From contig JAAVYD010000034.1 of the NCBI GenBank assembly GCA_022790955.1, forward strand, positions 47,090 to 111,089: DNA of 64,000 nucleotides, written 5' to 3'. The notes beneath the pieces were generated by a model, which saw only the letters and a program-made list of their open reading frames with translations, made no database searches and was not told where the DNA came from. Of the stretch, positions 17,449 to 28,100 are shown in pieces. The first letter of the stretch is position 1; each line of letters opens with the position of its first letter. The stretch is from Bacillota bacterium. Its GTDB lineage: Bacteria > Bacillota > Clostridia > Peptostreptococcales > Anaerovoracaceae. A program made the translations under genes and the position numbers.

Positions 17449-20076
17449 TTAATTAAAAAAATTAAACTCATCCACTGCAAATGCTATATCGATTTGAAAT
17501 TCCTCGCGCGATATTTCTAAGCCATTTTCATCTGATATAATCAGATAGTATATTTCCGTATTACTATACTTAAGAGATTTTAAATTAAAATTGCAACGAA
17601 ACATTCTATTTTGTGCATTTTCATCTGTTTTATCTGCAATAATACGCACCGTATCACTGATTTTCTTTCCAAAACTATTAATGAAATACAATTGATAAAC
17701 TGCTGCCTCACGATTTGCCGTCACAGCTTCTTTTTGATAAAAATTCAATGAAAAAATCATATTACTTATCTTACGGCTTGACGACAAAATACCTATAGTT
17801 ACAGCCTTTGTATCATATTTATTCTTATTTCGCTTATACTCTTTAGAATCGTTGCGAAGAAAATGATAATTGATAACAGGTACTACAATTTCCTGCAAAC
17901 TGATGCCTCCATGAACAAAATTCAGGCTGCTGCCTTTTAATTTTATACGCACATTTTCTCTTGGAGTGAACGCGTTATAATCTGTATCACCTTTCAGAAA
18001 TTTCACAGGTAAAAGATATTCCGGCTTTGCATCTTTTTTCATAATAGCGTAACGCCTTCCTATTTCAACATCCTGATCGCTCTCGGTCGTTTTATCAACT
18101 TTATCATCTTCATTCAGCGGACTATAAGTATAAAGAAATCCATGATCCGAAGTAATAAGAATATTAGTACCTCCAAAATCGTTTGTTATGATACGTACAA
18201 CATTTTTCAGTTCATCTATCGCCTCATCGCATGCTGTAAAGACCGACTTATTCATATGACCGGCTTCATCAATTGAATCATGATAAATATACACGATATT
18301 CATACCTTTTACCAATGCCTGACGTTCAGCACGTTTTACTCCAATAATATCTTTATATTTTAACGCGACACTTTTAATGTCAGTATTTTTCAGCACTTTA
18401 TCTCTATTATTAGCCTCCGTTGACTGACCATCTGCCAAAACCGTCAAGCGCTCGTTTTTGCCGTTTTTTAATTCTACCCAAAGTTTCTCATGCGGCAAAA
18501 GAGCTGCCATTCCAAATTTTGTAATAGTTGGAAAAATACCTTGCATCGAATCTATACCAACCTTGCTCTGTGTTTCCCTGCGCAGCTGCTCTGCAAGAGA
18601 TACAGCCACCTCATAACGCATTGCATCAGAAATAATAACATATATTTTAGAATCCGATCTTGCCACCTTATCACTATAAAAATCCGTCTGCTGCGGAACA
18701 TCTAAAATCTTTCCATATTCACAAAGATTGTCCGCGCAAGAATCCGACCAATTATCTCCAAGTTGTTCAAGAAAATCCATATACATGTATTCGACTCTTT
18801 CCATCACAGAAGTAAAAAAATCGGACAAAGCGGAAGTATACATTTTCAGGCTTTCCGCATAACTTACATGAAATTTTCTATAATAAGTATCCATTATGTA
18901 ATAATCAGAAGTATATTCTTTCCATATCTTTTTAGGCTCTACTATATGAAATCCTGACGCGTATTTATTTAAAAATGACTGCATATTTGAAACCTGCATA
19001 ATGCCTTCATAAAAATATTTGACTTTATCATACCATACACATATACGCCGTTTTTCAACGGTACGACTTATCAACTCCATGTTTTCATTATGATCGCCGA
19101 TATCTTTCATAAGTTTTATGAGAATAACCTCGTCAATACACGGAAAAATTTCTGAATCAACCAGGTCATCGACATATAATTTCATAAAAAGCTGAGGCAA
19201 ACGCATTTCATCCTCAACATATTCTGCAATTTCATAAATAGACTGTACATCATCACTGTGCAGCCAATCTGAAACTAAATCATAACAATATGGCTGATGA
19301 GCTGCAGAAATAAAATTTTTTGTCCCCGTCAAAAACTCCTGCTGCATAGTGCGGGTTAACGCTGTAAGCAAAATATGCGCAGCAAATCCGCCGATATTTA
19401 CCTTGCCATCATCAGGTAAACCGGTTTCATCGACATTTGCATTATAACCTGTCCCCTGAGCAGCCATACGCCAGAACGCTTTATCGATTTCATAATTGAC
19501 AAGTTCCTGATAAATTTTATTGCTTTTCTCAGACAAACCGCCTTTTAAAACCGCCTTTATAATATTATCCGGTCTTGCATTTGTCAGACCTGATAATGCA
19601 GCCATCACTGCCAACTGAAGCTGCGCAGGATTAGCAGGTACAATAGATTGCTGACTTATTCGGCTGCGCCGTTCTTTTGCATTAAAAAATTTACGATAAA
19701 CCTTAATTTCCTTGAGAAGCGACGGCGTATGCGGAATACCTATCTCATCCATCCACATCGATACCATATCTGCGCGGAATTCTTCACCATATAATTCAAT
19801 ATCAAGAAACCAGTTATCTTCCTGCGATTCATAAGAAATCGGACAATAAAGCAGATAGTTGTTTAACGTATCATCTGCGCACAATAATTTTTTTACAGCA
19901 AAATTATTTGATCCTGTAAGTACCGCCGTTTTTGCATTAGTTAAAACTATCTCAGAAAGTCTGTCTTCAAATTCCCGTTCTTCATCATGCCAAACGATAA
20001 TTCGGCGTTTATAATATTCAGGCAGAGGTTCTGCAAATCTCCTGTTTAATTCCTGTATTATTTTATCAATGTCCAT
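17449..20076 (-). CDS. pglZ: BREX-1 phosphatase PglZ
   Basis: PglZ is the signature protein of BREX and belongs to the alkaline phosphatase superfamily. The 875-residue product starts IQELNRRFAEPLPEYYKRRI and IVWHDEEREFE, typical of BREX-1 PglZ. Metal-site motifs are visible: IISDAMRYE at 481-489 and ILITSDHGFLYTYSP around 650-665; a HGGISLQEIVVPVI motif follows near 735. It lies between the AlbA-type gene (31 bases upstream) and brxL. Its role in defence is not settled in the family, but it is essential in studied BREX systems. Confidence 0.95.
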   Translation of the reverse strand: MDIDKIIQELNRRFAEPLPEYYKRRIIVWHDEEREFEDRLSEIVLTNAKTAVLTGSNNFAVKKLLCADDTLNNYLLYCPISYESQEDNWFLDIELYGEEFRADMVSMWMDEIGIPHTPSLLKEIKVYRKFFNAKERRSRISQQSIVPANPAQLQLAVMAALSGLTNARPDNIIKAVLKGGLSEKSNKIYQELVNYEIDKAFWRMAAQGTGYNANVDETGLPDDGKVNIGGFAAHILLTALTRTMQQEFLTGTKNFISAAHQPYCYDLVSDWLHSDDVQSIYEIAEYVEDEMRLPQLFMKLYVDDLVDSEIFPCIDEVILIKLMKDIGDHNENMELISRTVEKRRICVWYDKVKYFYEGIMQVSNMQSFLNKYASGFHIVEPKKIWKEYTSDYYIMDTYYRKFHVSYAESLKMYTSALSDFFTSVMERVEYMYMDFLEQLGDNWSDSCADNLCEYGKILDVPQQTDFYSDKVARSDSKIYVIISDAMRYEVAVSLAEQLRRETQSKVGIDSMQGIFPTITKFGMAALLPHEKLWVELKNGKNERLTVLADGQSTEANNRDKVLKNTDIKSVALKYKDIIGVKRAERQALVKGMNIVYIYHDSIDEAGHMNKSVFTACDEAIDELKNVVRIITNDFGGTNILITSDHGFLYTYSPLNEDDKVDKTTESDQDVEIGRRYAIMKKDAKPEYLLPVKFLKGDTDYNAFTPRENVRIKLKGSSLNFVHGGISLQEIVVPVINYHFLRNDSKEYKRNKNKYDTKAVTIGILSSSRKISNMIFSLNFYQKEAVTANREAAVYQLYFINSFGKKISDTVRIIADKTDENAQNRMFRCNFNLKSLKYSNTEIYYLIISDENGLEISREEFQIDIAFAVDEFNFFN

Positions 20077-20107
20077 TTATGCGCACTCCCTGTCACTTCA
20101 ACTTAAT

Positions 20108-21556
20108 CTAATCAATAATTTCCCAATATCCGCTCTTCGGAGAACCATGACGAACTAAAATTCCCTTAGCCTTCAATTTTTTTATATTAGATTCCACATT
20201 TCTCTTGGAAATCCCTATTTGATCCGCCATCTTTGAAGCAGAAAGCCTTGCGTCTTCTGAGAGCATAACAAGAATCTTTCGTTGAGTATCATTTAAATTC
20301 ATTCCCTTGATAAACCGATGTTTCTCCGATGCTTCTCCGATGTTTCTCCGATGTTTCTCCAATGTTTCTCCGATGTTGCATCCATACATCAGCGATGAAT
20401 TTCTGCGATAAAGATTTACTCTGAACATGCTGTCAAATACTTGTATTTCAGGTGCAGGCAAATCATACATTTCAGACAGAGTTATAATACGCTTAATCCC
20501 GGTTCCCCACGCTTCTATTAAGCCCATTTGATTAAATACATTAGCTATCGTTCTGTTCCTAAGTCTGGAATGTCCATTTAAAATATCTTCATAGGTAAGA
20601 CCATTATAAAGCCCGCCCGGTGAAGTCACCTCCAGCCTGTCGTCATAAATCGCCACCTGAACACATGAATCATCAGTCAGATTACGATGGCAATGAGCGT
20701 TGATTATCATTTCACGTATAGCCTCAACGGGCAGTTCATAAGATTCTTTACGGATTAATCCTTCAATAGTTGCGCCCAGCCGGATATTGCGGAGAACAAA
20801 TTTGACTGCTTCATCTATCTGTTCATAAATCGCTCCTGAAAACTCTCGTTTATCGAGAAATACATTCCTTTCGGTTCCCTTAAATACAGCGCACTGCGTT
20901 TTGGAAAAAGAAAAATAATCAGACGTCAACAAAACAAAAGCATTAGAAGCTAAATCATAATTATCGCCTTCTCTCAAAAGTTTCCAATTTATCAGCTGAG
21001 CCTTTGTCACATCACGCTGAGATAACCCTGCCCGCTTACGGTAACTCATAATATCGTCACAAAGTTTTTCTACCGCTTCTTCAGTTATAGTATAACCCAC
21101 ACATATTAATTCATCCCAGGAAATACGCGCGCCTTCCATTTCCAGTTCTTTTATCTTATTTGGCTGCGCCGGTCTGGAAGTACCCGAAACCCGTATAAAG
21201 GTACCCGTTTCCTTTCCTTTAGATTTCAAATAATAAGGCCTGTTTGGTCCCGGCGCCGTCGTGACAACGATTATCGTTTTCCCATTTACAGTCTGCGGCT
21301 CCACATTAGGCACGATCTGTGGTACGCAGGAATCGGATACAGCGTTGGAAATACTATCCATCAATCTAAAAAGTATATCTTCATCCACACCGATAACTTC
21401 CCGTGTTTTATCATCTACACCTATTATCAACTGCCCTCCCTGAGTATTGGCAAAAGCGATGATAGTCTTCACATACTTTTCTGAATCACTTGGCAAAACC
21501 GCCTTAAATTCAACGTTTTTGGATTCTCCCTGCACAATTTCTTCGATAGTTATCAC
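20108..21556 (-). CDS. AlbA_2/Schlafen-type ATP-binding protein with C-terminal winged HTH, embedded in BREX
   Basis: 482-residue protein of the COG2865 type. N-terminal AlbA_2 (Schlafen-like) domain about 1-130 (GESKNVEFKAVLPSD, FANTQGGQLIIGVDD), a middle ATPase-like HATPase_c_4 region about 265-385 (REMIINAHCHRNL, VTSPGGLYNGLT, NRTIANVFNQMGLIEAWGTG), then a repetitive linker (about 393-413) and a C-terminal winged HTH (about 418-482, LNDTQRKILVMLSEDARLSASKMADQIGISK). It sits between pglX and pglZ with gaps of 14 and 31 bases, so it is part of the operon. A regulatory or accessory defence role is inferred. The linker is encoded by an 11-bp tandem repeat that could switch the HTH out of frame. 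Confidence 0.85.
   Translation of the reverse strand: MITIEEIVQGESKNVEFKAVLPSDSEKYVKTIIAFANTQGGQLIIGVDDKTREVIGVDEDILFRLMDSISNAVSDSCVPQIVPNVEPQTVNGKTIIVVTTAPGPNRPYYLKSKGKETGTFIRVSGTSRPAQPNKIKELEMEGARISWDELICVGYTITEEAVEKLCDDIMSYRKRAGLSQRDVTKAQLINWKLLREGDNYDLASNAFVLLTSDYFSFSKTQCAVFKGTERNVFLDKREFSGAIYEQIDEAVKFVLRNIRLGATIEGLIRKESYELPVEAIREMIINAHCHRNLTDDSCVQVAIYDDRLEVTSPGGLYNGLTYEDILNGHSRLRNRTIANVFNQMGLIEAWGTGIKRIITLSEMYDLPAPEIQVFDSMFRVNLYRRNSSLMYGCNIGETLEKHRRNIGEASEKHRFIKGMNLNDTQRKILVMLSEDARLSASKMADQIGISKRNVESNIKKLKAKGILVRHGSPKSGYWEIID
20315..20376 (-). repeat. 11-bp tandem repeat (5 full copies plus a partial) inside coding sequence
   Basis: On the plus strand the unit CCGATGTTTCT recurs at 20315, 20326, 20337, 20348 and 20359 with two single-base variants, followed by a 7-base partial copy at 20370. 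The unit is not a multiple of 3, so translation passes through all three frames (..IGETLEKHRRNIGEASEKH..). Gain or loss of one copy would frameshift the gene just before its winged HTH: a contingency-locus layout. Confidence 0.9.
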
Positions 21557-21570
21557 ACCCGCCTCCTGCC

Positions 21571-24500
21571 TTATTTGATCTTCGATAAAACATCTTTAAA
21601 TATCTGATAATTATGCTTGACACCGTCGTCAAGATCTATACTTATCATCTGATCTGCAAGGTGATGGATTTTTTCCTCATATTCGCGAAGCTCTTGTTCC
21701 TGCGCCTGAATTTTTGAAAGCTGTTTTTTCAGTTTTGTCTTTTCTGATGAAGCGGCTTCACTAATACGCTGTTCATAATCAACGATCATATTCTGATACC
21801 GCGACTGCTGGCTGTGAATATAATCCGTCCGGATGCGAGCGATAGTATCCGGCTGATAACGATGCATATAGATCAAACATTTAAAAGCGTTTTTCTTTCC
21901 CGAATCAAACAGCCAATATATCGGTCTTTTTTTGTAAACCTTACAATGATCAGAATAAAAATCATTAATAAAATAATTTCGTATAATCTCGCGTGAAGTA
22001 CCCTTGACTCCGAGAGCATCAGCGATAAACTGCAAATTCTCCTCAAGGGTTTCTTTACCATAAACCGTTTCGATAAACTTTGTAAAACGCTTAACTATAT
22101 CATTATTAAAATACTCATCATCTGAGATAGGGATGATATTATCTGCATCAACTTGCCAACATTCTAATGCATCTTTTCCTTCTGTTGGTATATAATAAAA
22201 TTTATTGCTCAATTCCTCAAATGTATATTTTCCATCAAGTTTATATTCCTGTATATCTGCAAACGTGCCGCTATAATAAGAAAACGTATCTTCCATACTA
22301 CCGCCTGCAAATATCAACCCTACCTTATCCAATGAATACCTCCCAAACATACACCCCACAGCATAGGAAATAAGCGATTTTATCTCATCCTGCTTAGTCC
22401 TAACATAATTGCTGCCTTTCATACTCTCAGGCACATCTTCCTTTGTATCGAAAATCCTATGTACGGTAACATCCTTATCTTCGACTTCCGGAGTAAGCTC
22501 ATCCTGCAAACCGTAAATATCGATAAAAATACGGTTTAATTCTTCTTCGTTGGATTTGAGCTTTTTAAACTGTTCTTCTGTTACAGTTTTCCACATATCA
22601 AAAGATGTCTCAATACGAGAAATCCATTTTTCCATTGGTTCATCCGCATATCCTGTACTGACCATATTTATTATCATAGGATGACTTATAAAATCCCAAG
22701 AAGTTTCAAAAGAATCCCAGTCTGACTTAGATATAGCTATATTTTCATCAACCAACGAATCAACTACATCAACATGATTTAATATAAGAGGTAGACTTTT
22801 TATATTACCTGCTTGATAATTCAAAGTTGGATTTAATATATTTAAAATATTAAATCCAACGCATGAAGAAAGAAAACCTAATATATATTTATTATCTACA
22901 TCAGAAAAAATCATTGAGCCTGCCACATCAAAAAAACAACCATTAGGTAAAAATCTAACTCCAAATTTCGATGAACTTACAAACGACCATGTTAATCCTT
23001 GTTGGCAGTACCAATCGTATGCTCCATTTTCTCGGTGTCCACTCATGGTCTTCATTAATTTTCTGCCATCTGTGTCAAACCATAAAACTTCTTGAAGGTT
23101 TCCGAACCAAAGACGAAATTCACCACCTTTATTATAAGGAAAATATCGAGCTTTACTATCTTCTAAATCCCCTATTTTATTTAATGAAAAATCTATAATG
23201 TTATAACATACTTCCCACCACATTCTTATAAAAACTTCATTTTTTCCTGTTCCCATTCCAATTTTAACATTAGCTAAATCACTTATCAATTTTCCATTTA
23301 TAAATGCTAATAATACTTTCTCACTCACCCAATAAGCCACCGGGCTGCCGGGTATTTTGGAAAAGTTGTCCGTGCTTACTTGTGCAAACCGATTACCCTG
23401 AACGGGAAATGTCTTTGGCGTATTTTCCTCAATATCCTGTAATTTAATATGATTATAAGTTCCTTTATAACCTTTGATATAAAGATTTCTAAACACAGTA
23501 ACTGCTGTACCAAATGCAATTCCCATAACCATATTTTCCATATGCATTAAATTTGAAATTATACGAGTTTGAATAATATTATTACGCATTTTTTCAAAAC
23601 TAGAAAGAAACATCCAACTCTGCATTGTAACCATAGAATTATAACACCCGTATTTTATCATTTGGTTTCCACGTTCAATAAAACATGCAAATAAATCACT
23701 CTTACCATTTGGATAATTCTTCTTTACAAACTCATTCAACTCTCCATTCATATTACTTGCGCCCATATATGGCGGATTAGTTACTACCACATCATATTTT
23801 TGGCTTAGCAGCCTTCTGAAATTCCATCGATTTAACTGCTGCTCATAATCTTCATCAAAAAGAGTTAATTCCTCCGGCTGTTTAGGTTTTTCTTCCAGTT
23901 CTTCTACTATTATCAGAGAACCGAATTCTTCTCCTTCCGCATAACCTTTAGGACTGTATATCTGCGGCTGGATTTTGCGAGTTAAAAATCTGCGGTCATA
24001 CTGCCGCGCTTTCATCATAACTGCAAAATACGACAACTGAACTGCGCGATCGTCAATATCAAGACCGTACAGATTATTTTCCACAATCTTTGCGGCAGCT
24101 TCTCGAGCGATATATCCGTAAGTTTCGTATATCTGCATAAGCACATCGAACATATAGCAAAGGATATGTCCGCTTCCGCAGCATGGATCTATACACTTTA
24201 AATCCTCCGGCTTTAGATCCTTATAGCTTTTACGTATCTCATCAAGCTGCGCTTCAACTTCTGGCTCCTGTTCCGCTTCATCTAAATAATATTTCCAATT
24301 TGCTTTCATATCATCATTCGGATGCCCTTCCAGCCATAAGCGTCCCAGACTGTTTTCTACCATATAACGGACGATCCAATCCGGTGTAAATAACTGCGTC
24401 GCGGCGGGAATTTTCTCTTTAGTGATCTTGATCTTCTTTTTCAAATCGGCAAAGACCTTATCTTTAGCTTCGGTATTATAATACTGATACAGCCAACCGA

Positions 24501-25107
24501 TTATCTGCACCTGATCTTTCCAGTCCTCTTCCGGAATATCCTTCACCATCTTATAGATCACGCTTCCCTCGCGCAGCAGATTATCAGGCAGCAAAAGTTC
24601 CGTATAATCATCTATTTTCTGAAACATTCCCGGCAGGATACTGTTCAAAGCATTGCACTGGGTTATCAGCAGATATTTAAATAATCCATCAACGTCGTTT
24701 GCTTCTTTTAGCTCATATACTCTCTCAATATTAAGACCGTCTATATCAAGATGAAGCGCTTCTGTTAAGATCTGCGGTTCAAACTCACCCTGATCATTTG
24801 TAAATACACGCACATGTGAAGGAAGATATCCGTTTACTTCCATAAAACGCAGCGCAGCAAAACGATTGAACCATGTATAAGCGGCTTCTTCCATTACCTG
24901 CTCATAACCTTTTTCATTCACTCTCCTTACAAACGCTTCACGCTGCCTTTTTTCCGCAGGCGATAACAAACGTCCATTTAAGTTACTGTCATCTATTTTA
25001 GCAATTCCATCTTTTTTTACTTCATATCGAGATGCCCTGTGAGAAACACGCTCTATAAGTTCCTTCCTTGCCCAAACCGCATACTTTTTTATCGCATTCT
25101 TATCCAT
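21571..25107 (-). CDS. pglX: BREX-1 adenine-specific DNA methyltransferase PglX
   Basis: N6-adenine methyltransferase that marks host DNA in type 1 BREX. The 1178-residue protein has the family length. Motifs: FTPDWIVRYMVENSLG (240-255), AdoMet-binding DPCCGSGHIL (307-316), NLYGLDIDDRAVQLS (345-359) and catalytic NPPY (444-447). The C-terminal half (about 600-1178) would carry target recognition, and ends in a coiled region rich in Lys/Glu (about 1120-1165). It lies 11 bases after brxC. No frameshift or inversion repeats were seen, so the gene looks intact. The recognition motif cannot be read from sequence. Confidence 0.96.
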   Translation of the reverse strand: MDKNAIKKYAVWARKELIERVSHRASRYEVKKDGIAKIDDSNLNGRLLSPAEKRQREAFVRRVNEKGYEQVMEEAAYTWFNRFAALRFMEVNGYLPSHVRVFTNDQGEFEPQILTEALHLDIDGLNIERVYELKEANDVDGLFKYLLITQCNALNSILPGMFQKIDDYTELLLPDNLLREGSVIYKMVKDIPEEDWKDQVQIIGWLYQYYNTEAKDKVFADLKKKIKITKEKIPAATQLFTPDWIVRYMVENSLGRLWLEGHPNDDMKANWKYYLDEAEQEPEVEAQLDEIRKSYKDLKPEDLKCIDPCCGSGHILCYMFDVLMQIYETYGYIAREAAAKIVENNLYGLDIDDRAVQLSYFAVMMKARQYDRRFLTRKIQPQIYSPKGYAEGEEFGSLIIVEELEEKPKQPEELTLFDEDYEQQLNRWNFRRLLSQKYDVVVTNPPYMGASNMNGELNEFVKKNYPNGKSDLFACFIERGNQMIKYGCYNSMVTMQSWMFLSSFEKMRNNIIQTRIISNLMHMENMVMGIAFGTAVTVFRNLYIKGYKGTYNHIKLQDIEENTPKTFPVQGNRFAQVSTDNFSKIPGSPVAYWVSEKVLLAFINGKLISDLANVKIGMGTGKNEVFIRMWWEVCYNIIDFSLNKIGDLEDSKARYFPYNKGGEFRLWFGNLQEVLWFDTDGRKLMKTMSGHRENGAYDWYCQQGLTWSFVSSSKFGVRFLPNGCFFDVAGSMIFSDVDNKYILGFLSSCVGFNILNILNPTLNYQAGNIKSLPLILNHVDVVDSLVDENIAISKSDWDSFETSWDFISHPMIINMVSTGYADEPMEKWISRIETSFDMWKTVTEEQFKKLKSNEEELNRIFIDIYGLQDELTPEVEDKDVTVHRIFDTKEDVPESMKGSNYVRTKQDEIKSLISYAVGCMFGRYSLDKVGLIFAGGSMEDTFSYYSGTFADIQEYKLDGKYTFEELSNKFYYIPTEGKDALECWQVDADNIIPISDDEYFNNDIVKRFTKFIETVYGKETLEENLQFIADALGVKGTSREIIRNYFINDFYSDHCKVYKKRPIYWLFDSGKKNAFKCLIYMHRYQPDTIARIRTDYIHSQQSRYQNMIVDYEQRISEAASSEKTKLKKQLSKIQAQEQELREYEEKIHHLADQMISIDLDDGVKHNYQIFKDVLSKIK

Positions 25108-25118
25108 ATCTATTACCT

Positions 25119-28100
25119 TTAACTCAACTTAATACCGTCATATCCTTTAAGAGATTTTTTCATGCTTTCGCGCACTTTTTCTAAATAATCATCTATTTCC
25201 GCTTCTGTTTCCAAAGTCTTTGCCGGAAATATAGCCTGCCTGTGAATAGTTTTAATATCCTTCTTCTTAGCTGACGCTGTCGTTTTTCCGCCGGATGAAG
25301 TCCCTGACTTCTTTTTCATCGTTTCTATGCGCTCAAGAGTATCGTCTTTATACTGCCACATCGGAAGCGCCAGACCGTCCAGCAACGCCAATACTTTAAT
25401 ATCCTCGATCTGTTCTTTTTTCTGCATAAAATATTTATCCGCTTTATCCGATATATTCTTTGATGCAGAGTCGCCTTCCGCCGCTGTATGTATAGCCTCC
25501 ATACACTGCCGTACGATCTCAAGAACCTCCAGCCGTTTTTCTTCTAACATATTCCCATGTTTTTCTTTTACGATTGTAATCAGACCATTTAATTCCGGAA
25601 TACGGGAATAGTTATAATCGCCGCCTTCAGTCATGGTAATAAGACGTATTGCATTTAACGCATTGTTCGCTTCATCATCTTTTGAAATATAATCTCGGTC
25701 GTTACGCAATTCTTTCTCATATTTTACAGCCGAATCAAAAAGTGCAACCTGATTCTTAAAAAAACTTTCTACGTTCTGTAAACCGTCCTTAATATTGTAA
25801 AAATCATCTTCTTTTTTAATTATATATTCGATTAACGCCATATTATCTTTCTTATTTGACAAAACGTCTTTCATAGCATTTACAGCATTTAAAACCAAAC
25901 TTTTATCCGGATATTTGTTTTCTTCATACCTTGCAAGCAATTCTTCATAATGATTCTGCTCTTGAGAAAACTTTTCTATAATATAAGCGATAAGACCATC
26001 CTCGTCTTCCGGTATATTCATCTCATCAAAATAATCTCTGAGAAAATCCCTTACTTCACGAATATTATTAACAGAAATTACTTTTCGCTTAGATATAGAG
26101 GTTTTTCCGATTTCACTTTTTTTTCTCAACATATCAGGAAGTTTTACATCGCTTGGCTGAATAGTATTTCCTCCATATTTTATAGTAACCCTTTGATTAT
26201 AGATCAGCTGCGCTACAACTGCAGCTATATCTATTTCTCTCCAGCCATATGGGACAGCCTGATATCGACTTTGAACATCTGCCATAGAAGTTGGAAGATT
26301 TCTCAAACTCTGCATTTCCAGATATTCTTCCACTATTGCCGCTGCATCACGATTCGGTTCAGTTCCGGGAATCATATTATTAGAACCGTTCAAAATTTCC
26401 ATAATATCGGCATCATTCTCCGCGTTTTTAGTAATCAAATTTAAATCTTTATAAACATGCTCAACCAAATACTCCAATGCCTGATCTATTTTACTCTTTG
26501 CATCGCCACTTTTAATCTCTATATGCTCTCCATCAACATAAAATTCCGCTGTTTCGATCGCCTTTCTCAGTTCGTCTGTCGCAGTAAGCTCAAATTGTCC
26601 TGCTTCATTTTGGTGATTTTTTATAATATCCTGCGCAGACTTCGGAAGCTGTGATATATTGCGCTGGTTTATATATTTTCGTATCTTCATTGCATTTTCA
26701 AGAAATTCATAATAAGGTATATCGGCAAGTACTACAACTGCCTGTCCGGCAGAATTTGCCATTAAATATATTTCTTCTTTCTCCGTATCATCTGCAGCAA
26801 TGGTAAGAATACTAAGTTTCATTCCGCCTGTTGGCGCGCCGATCATCATAGAATCTACAAACCGATCAAAAGCAAAATCATACTTTCCGTATCTGTATTT
26901 TTTAGAAGTATATATATCGCCGAATATTATACTGCCTATACGCTCAATAATATTAGCGGTATCTACATTCGTATTTCTATAAATATCCCGCTGAATATCC
27001 TGTTCTTCGTCTGTAAGGAAATTATAAACATCGCCTGTACGACCTATATAATTCTGACTCATCAGCCGCTCAAGAGAACCGCTTACTTTTTCTCTCATCG
27101 TGATTTTATCGAGTCCTATATCATCTGCCATAAGGATTACTATGTTATCTAAATTTGCTTTTAGATCGTCTATATAACGCACAAGGTATAAAAGTTTCAG
27201 CACATTCACATCCTGAAGTTCAATTCCGTTTCCGTCAGCAGCCGCGCGTTCGCATCGTTCTATTACATGGCGTATAGAACTATCCAAAAATGTATGTACC
27301 GTATCATAAAACAGATAAAACGGCGCTAACGCATGCTCATCTTTATTTTTAATTTTCTGCGCCGCTTCCTGAAAACCCGAAAGCATAGAACGTTCGCCTC
27401 CGGATAAGTGTTTCCCGGAATTACCGTGCTTGCGGATTTCAGAAAAAACTTTTTGCATAAGTATAAACTGATATGGTACAAACGGAAAATTTCGTACAAA
27501 TTCTTCCGCACCTTTATATCCCTTAATATCCTGAACTGCATTATTAAAAGTAAAAATATTTCTCAGCACAGAATCATTCTTATTATATACTTGCTCCAGT
27601 TCGCTTTCCGCTTCTTCTCTTTTTAAAAGAATACGTTTCTGGATCACTTCATCTGCTGACGATGACGATAAAGACAATCTCGTCTTAAAACGCGCCTGTA
27701 TACGCGAAAATTCGTTTTCACGAGCTTTTATTATTTCATCTATCGCTTCCTGTCCGGTACAAACTACCCATACTCTGCCGTTGCACTCACTGCCTATCTT
27801 TTCTACAATAGATTGGAGGTTAATAAGCAGATCCGTATCGCCGCCTACGTATTGTCCCACCTCATCGATCATAAACAGCAAACGAAAATTTTCAGGTTTA
27901 GAGTCTATATATTCCCTGATCTCAGATACAAGCTGCGCGATAGACATTTCCACAGTTTCTGTACCATTAAACCAATTCCTTGCAGCTTCCTCGCTCATTC
28001 CTAAAACCTGCTGCAGAGTTTCTACGATATCATCTTCAAAAAAAGCAAAAGAATCTCTTGATTCCAACCATGATGCGCCATTATTTTCTTCAAACACATG

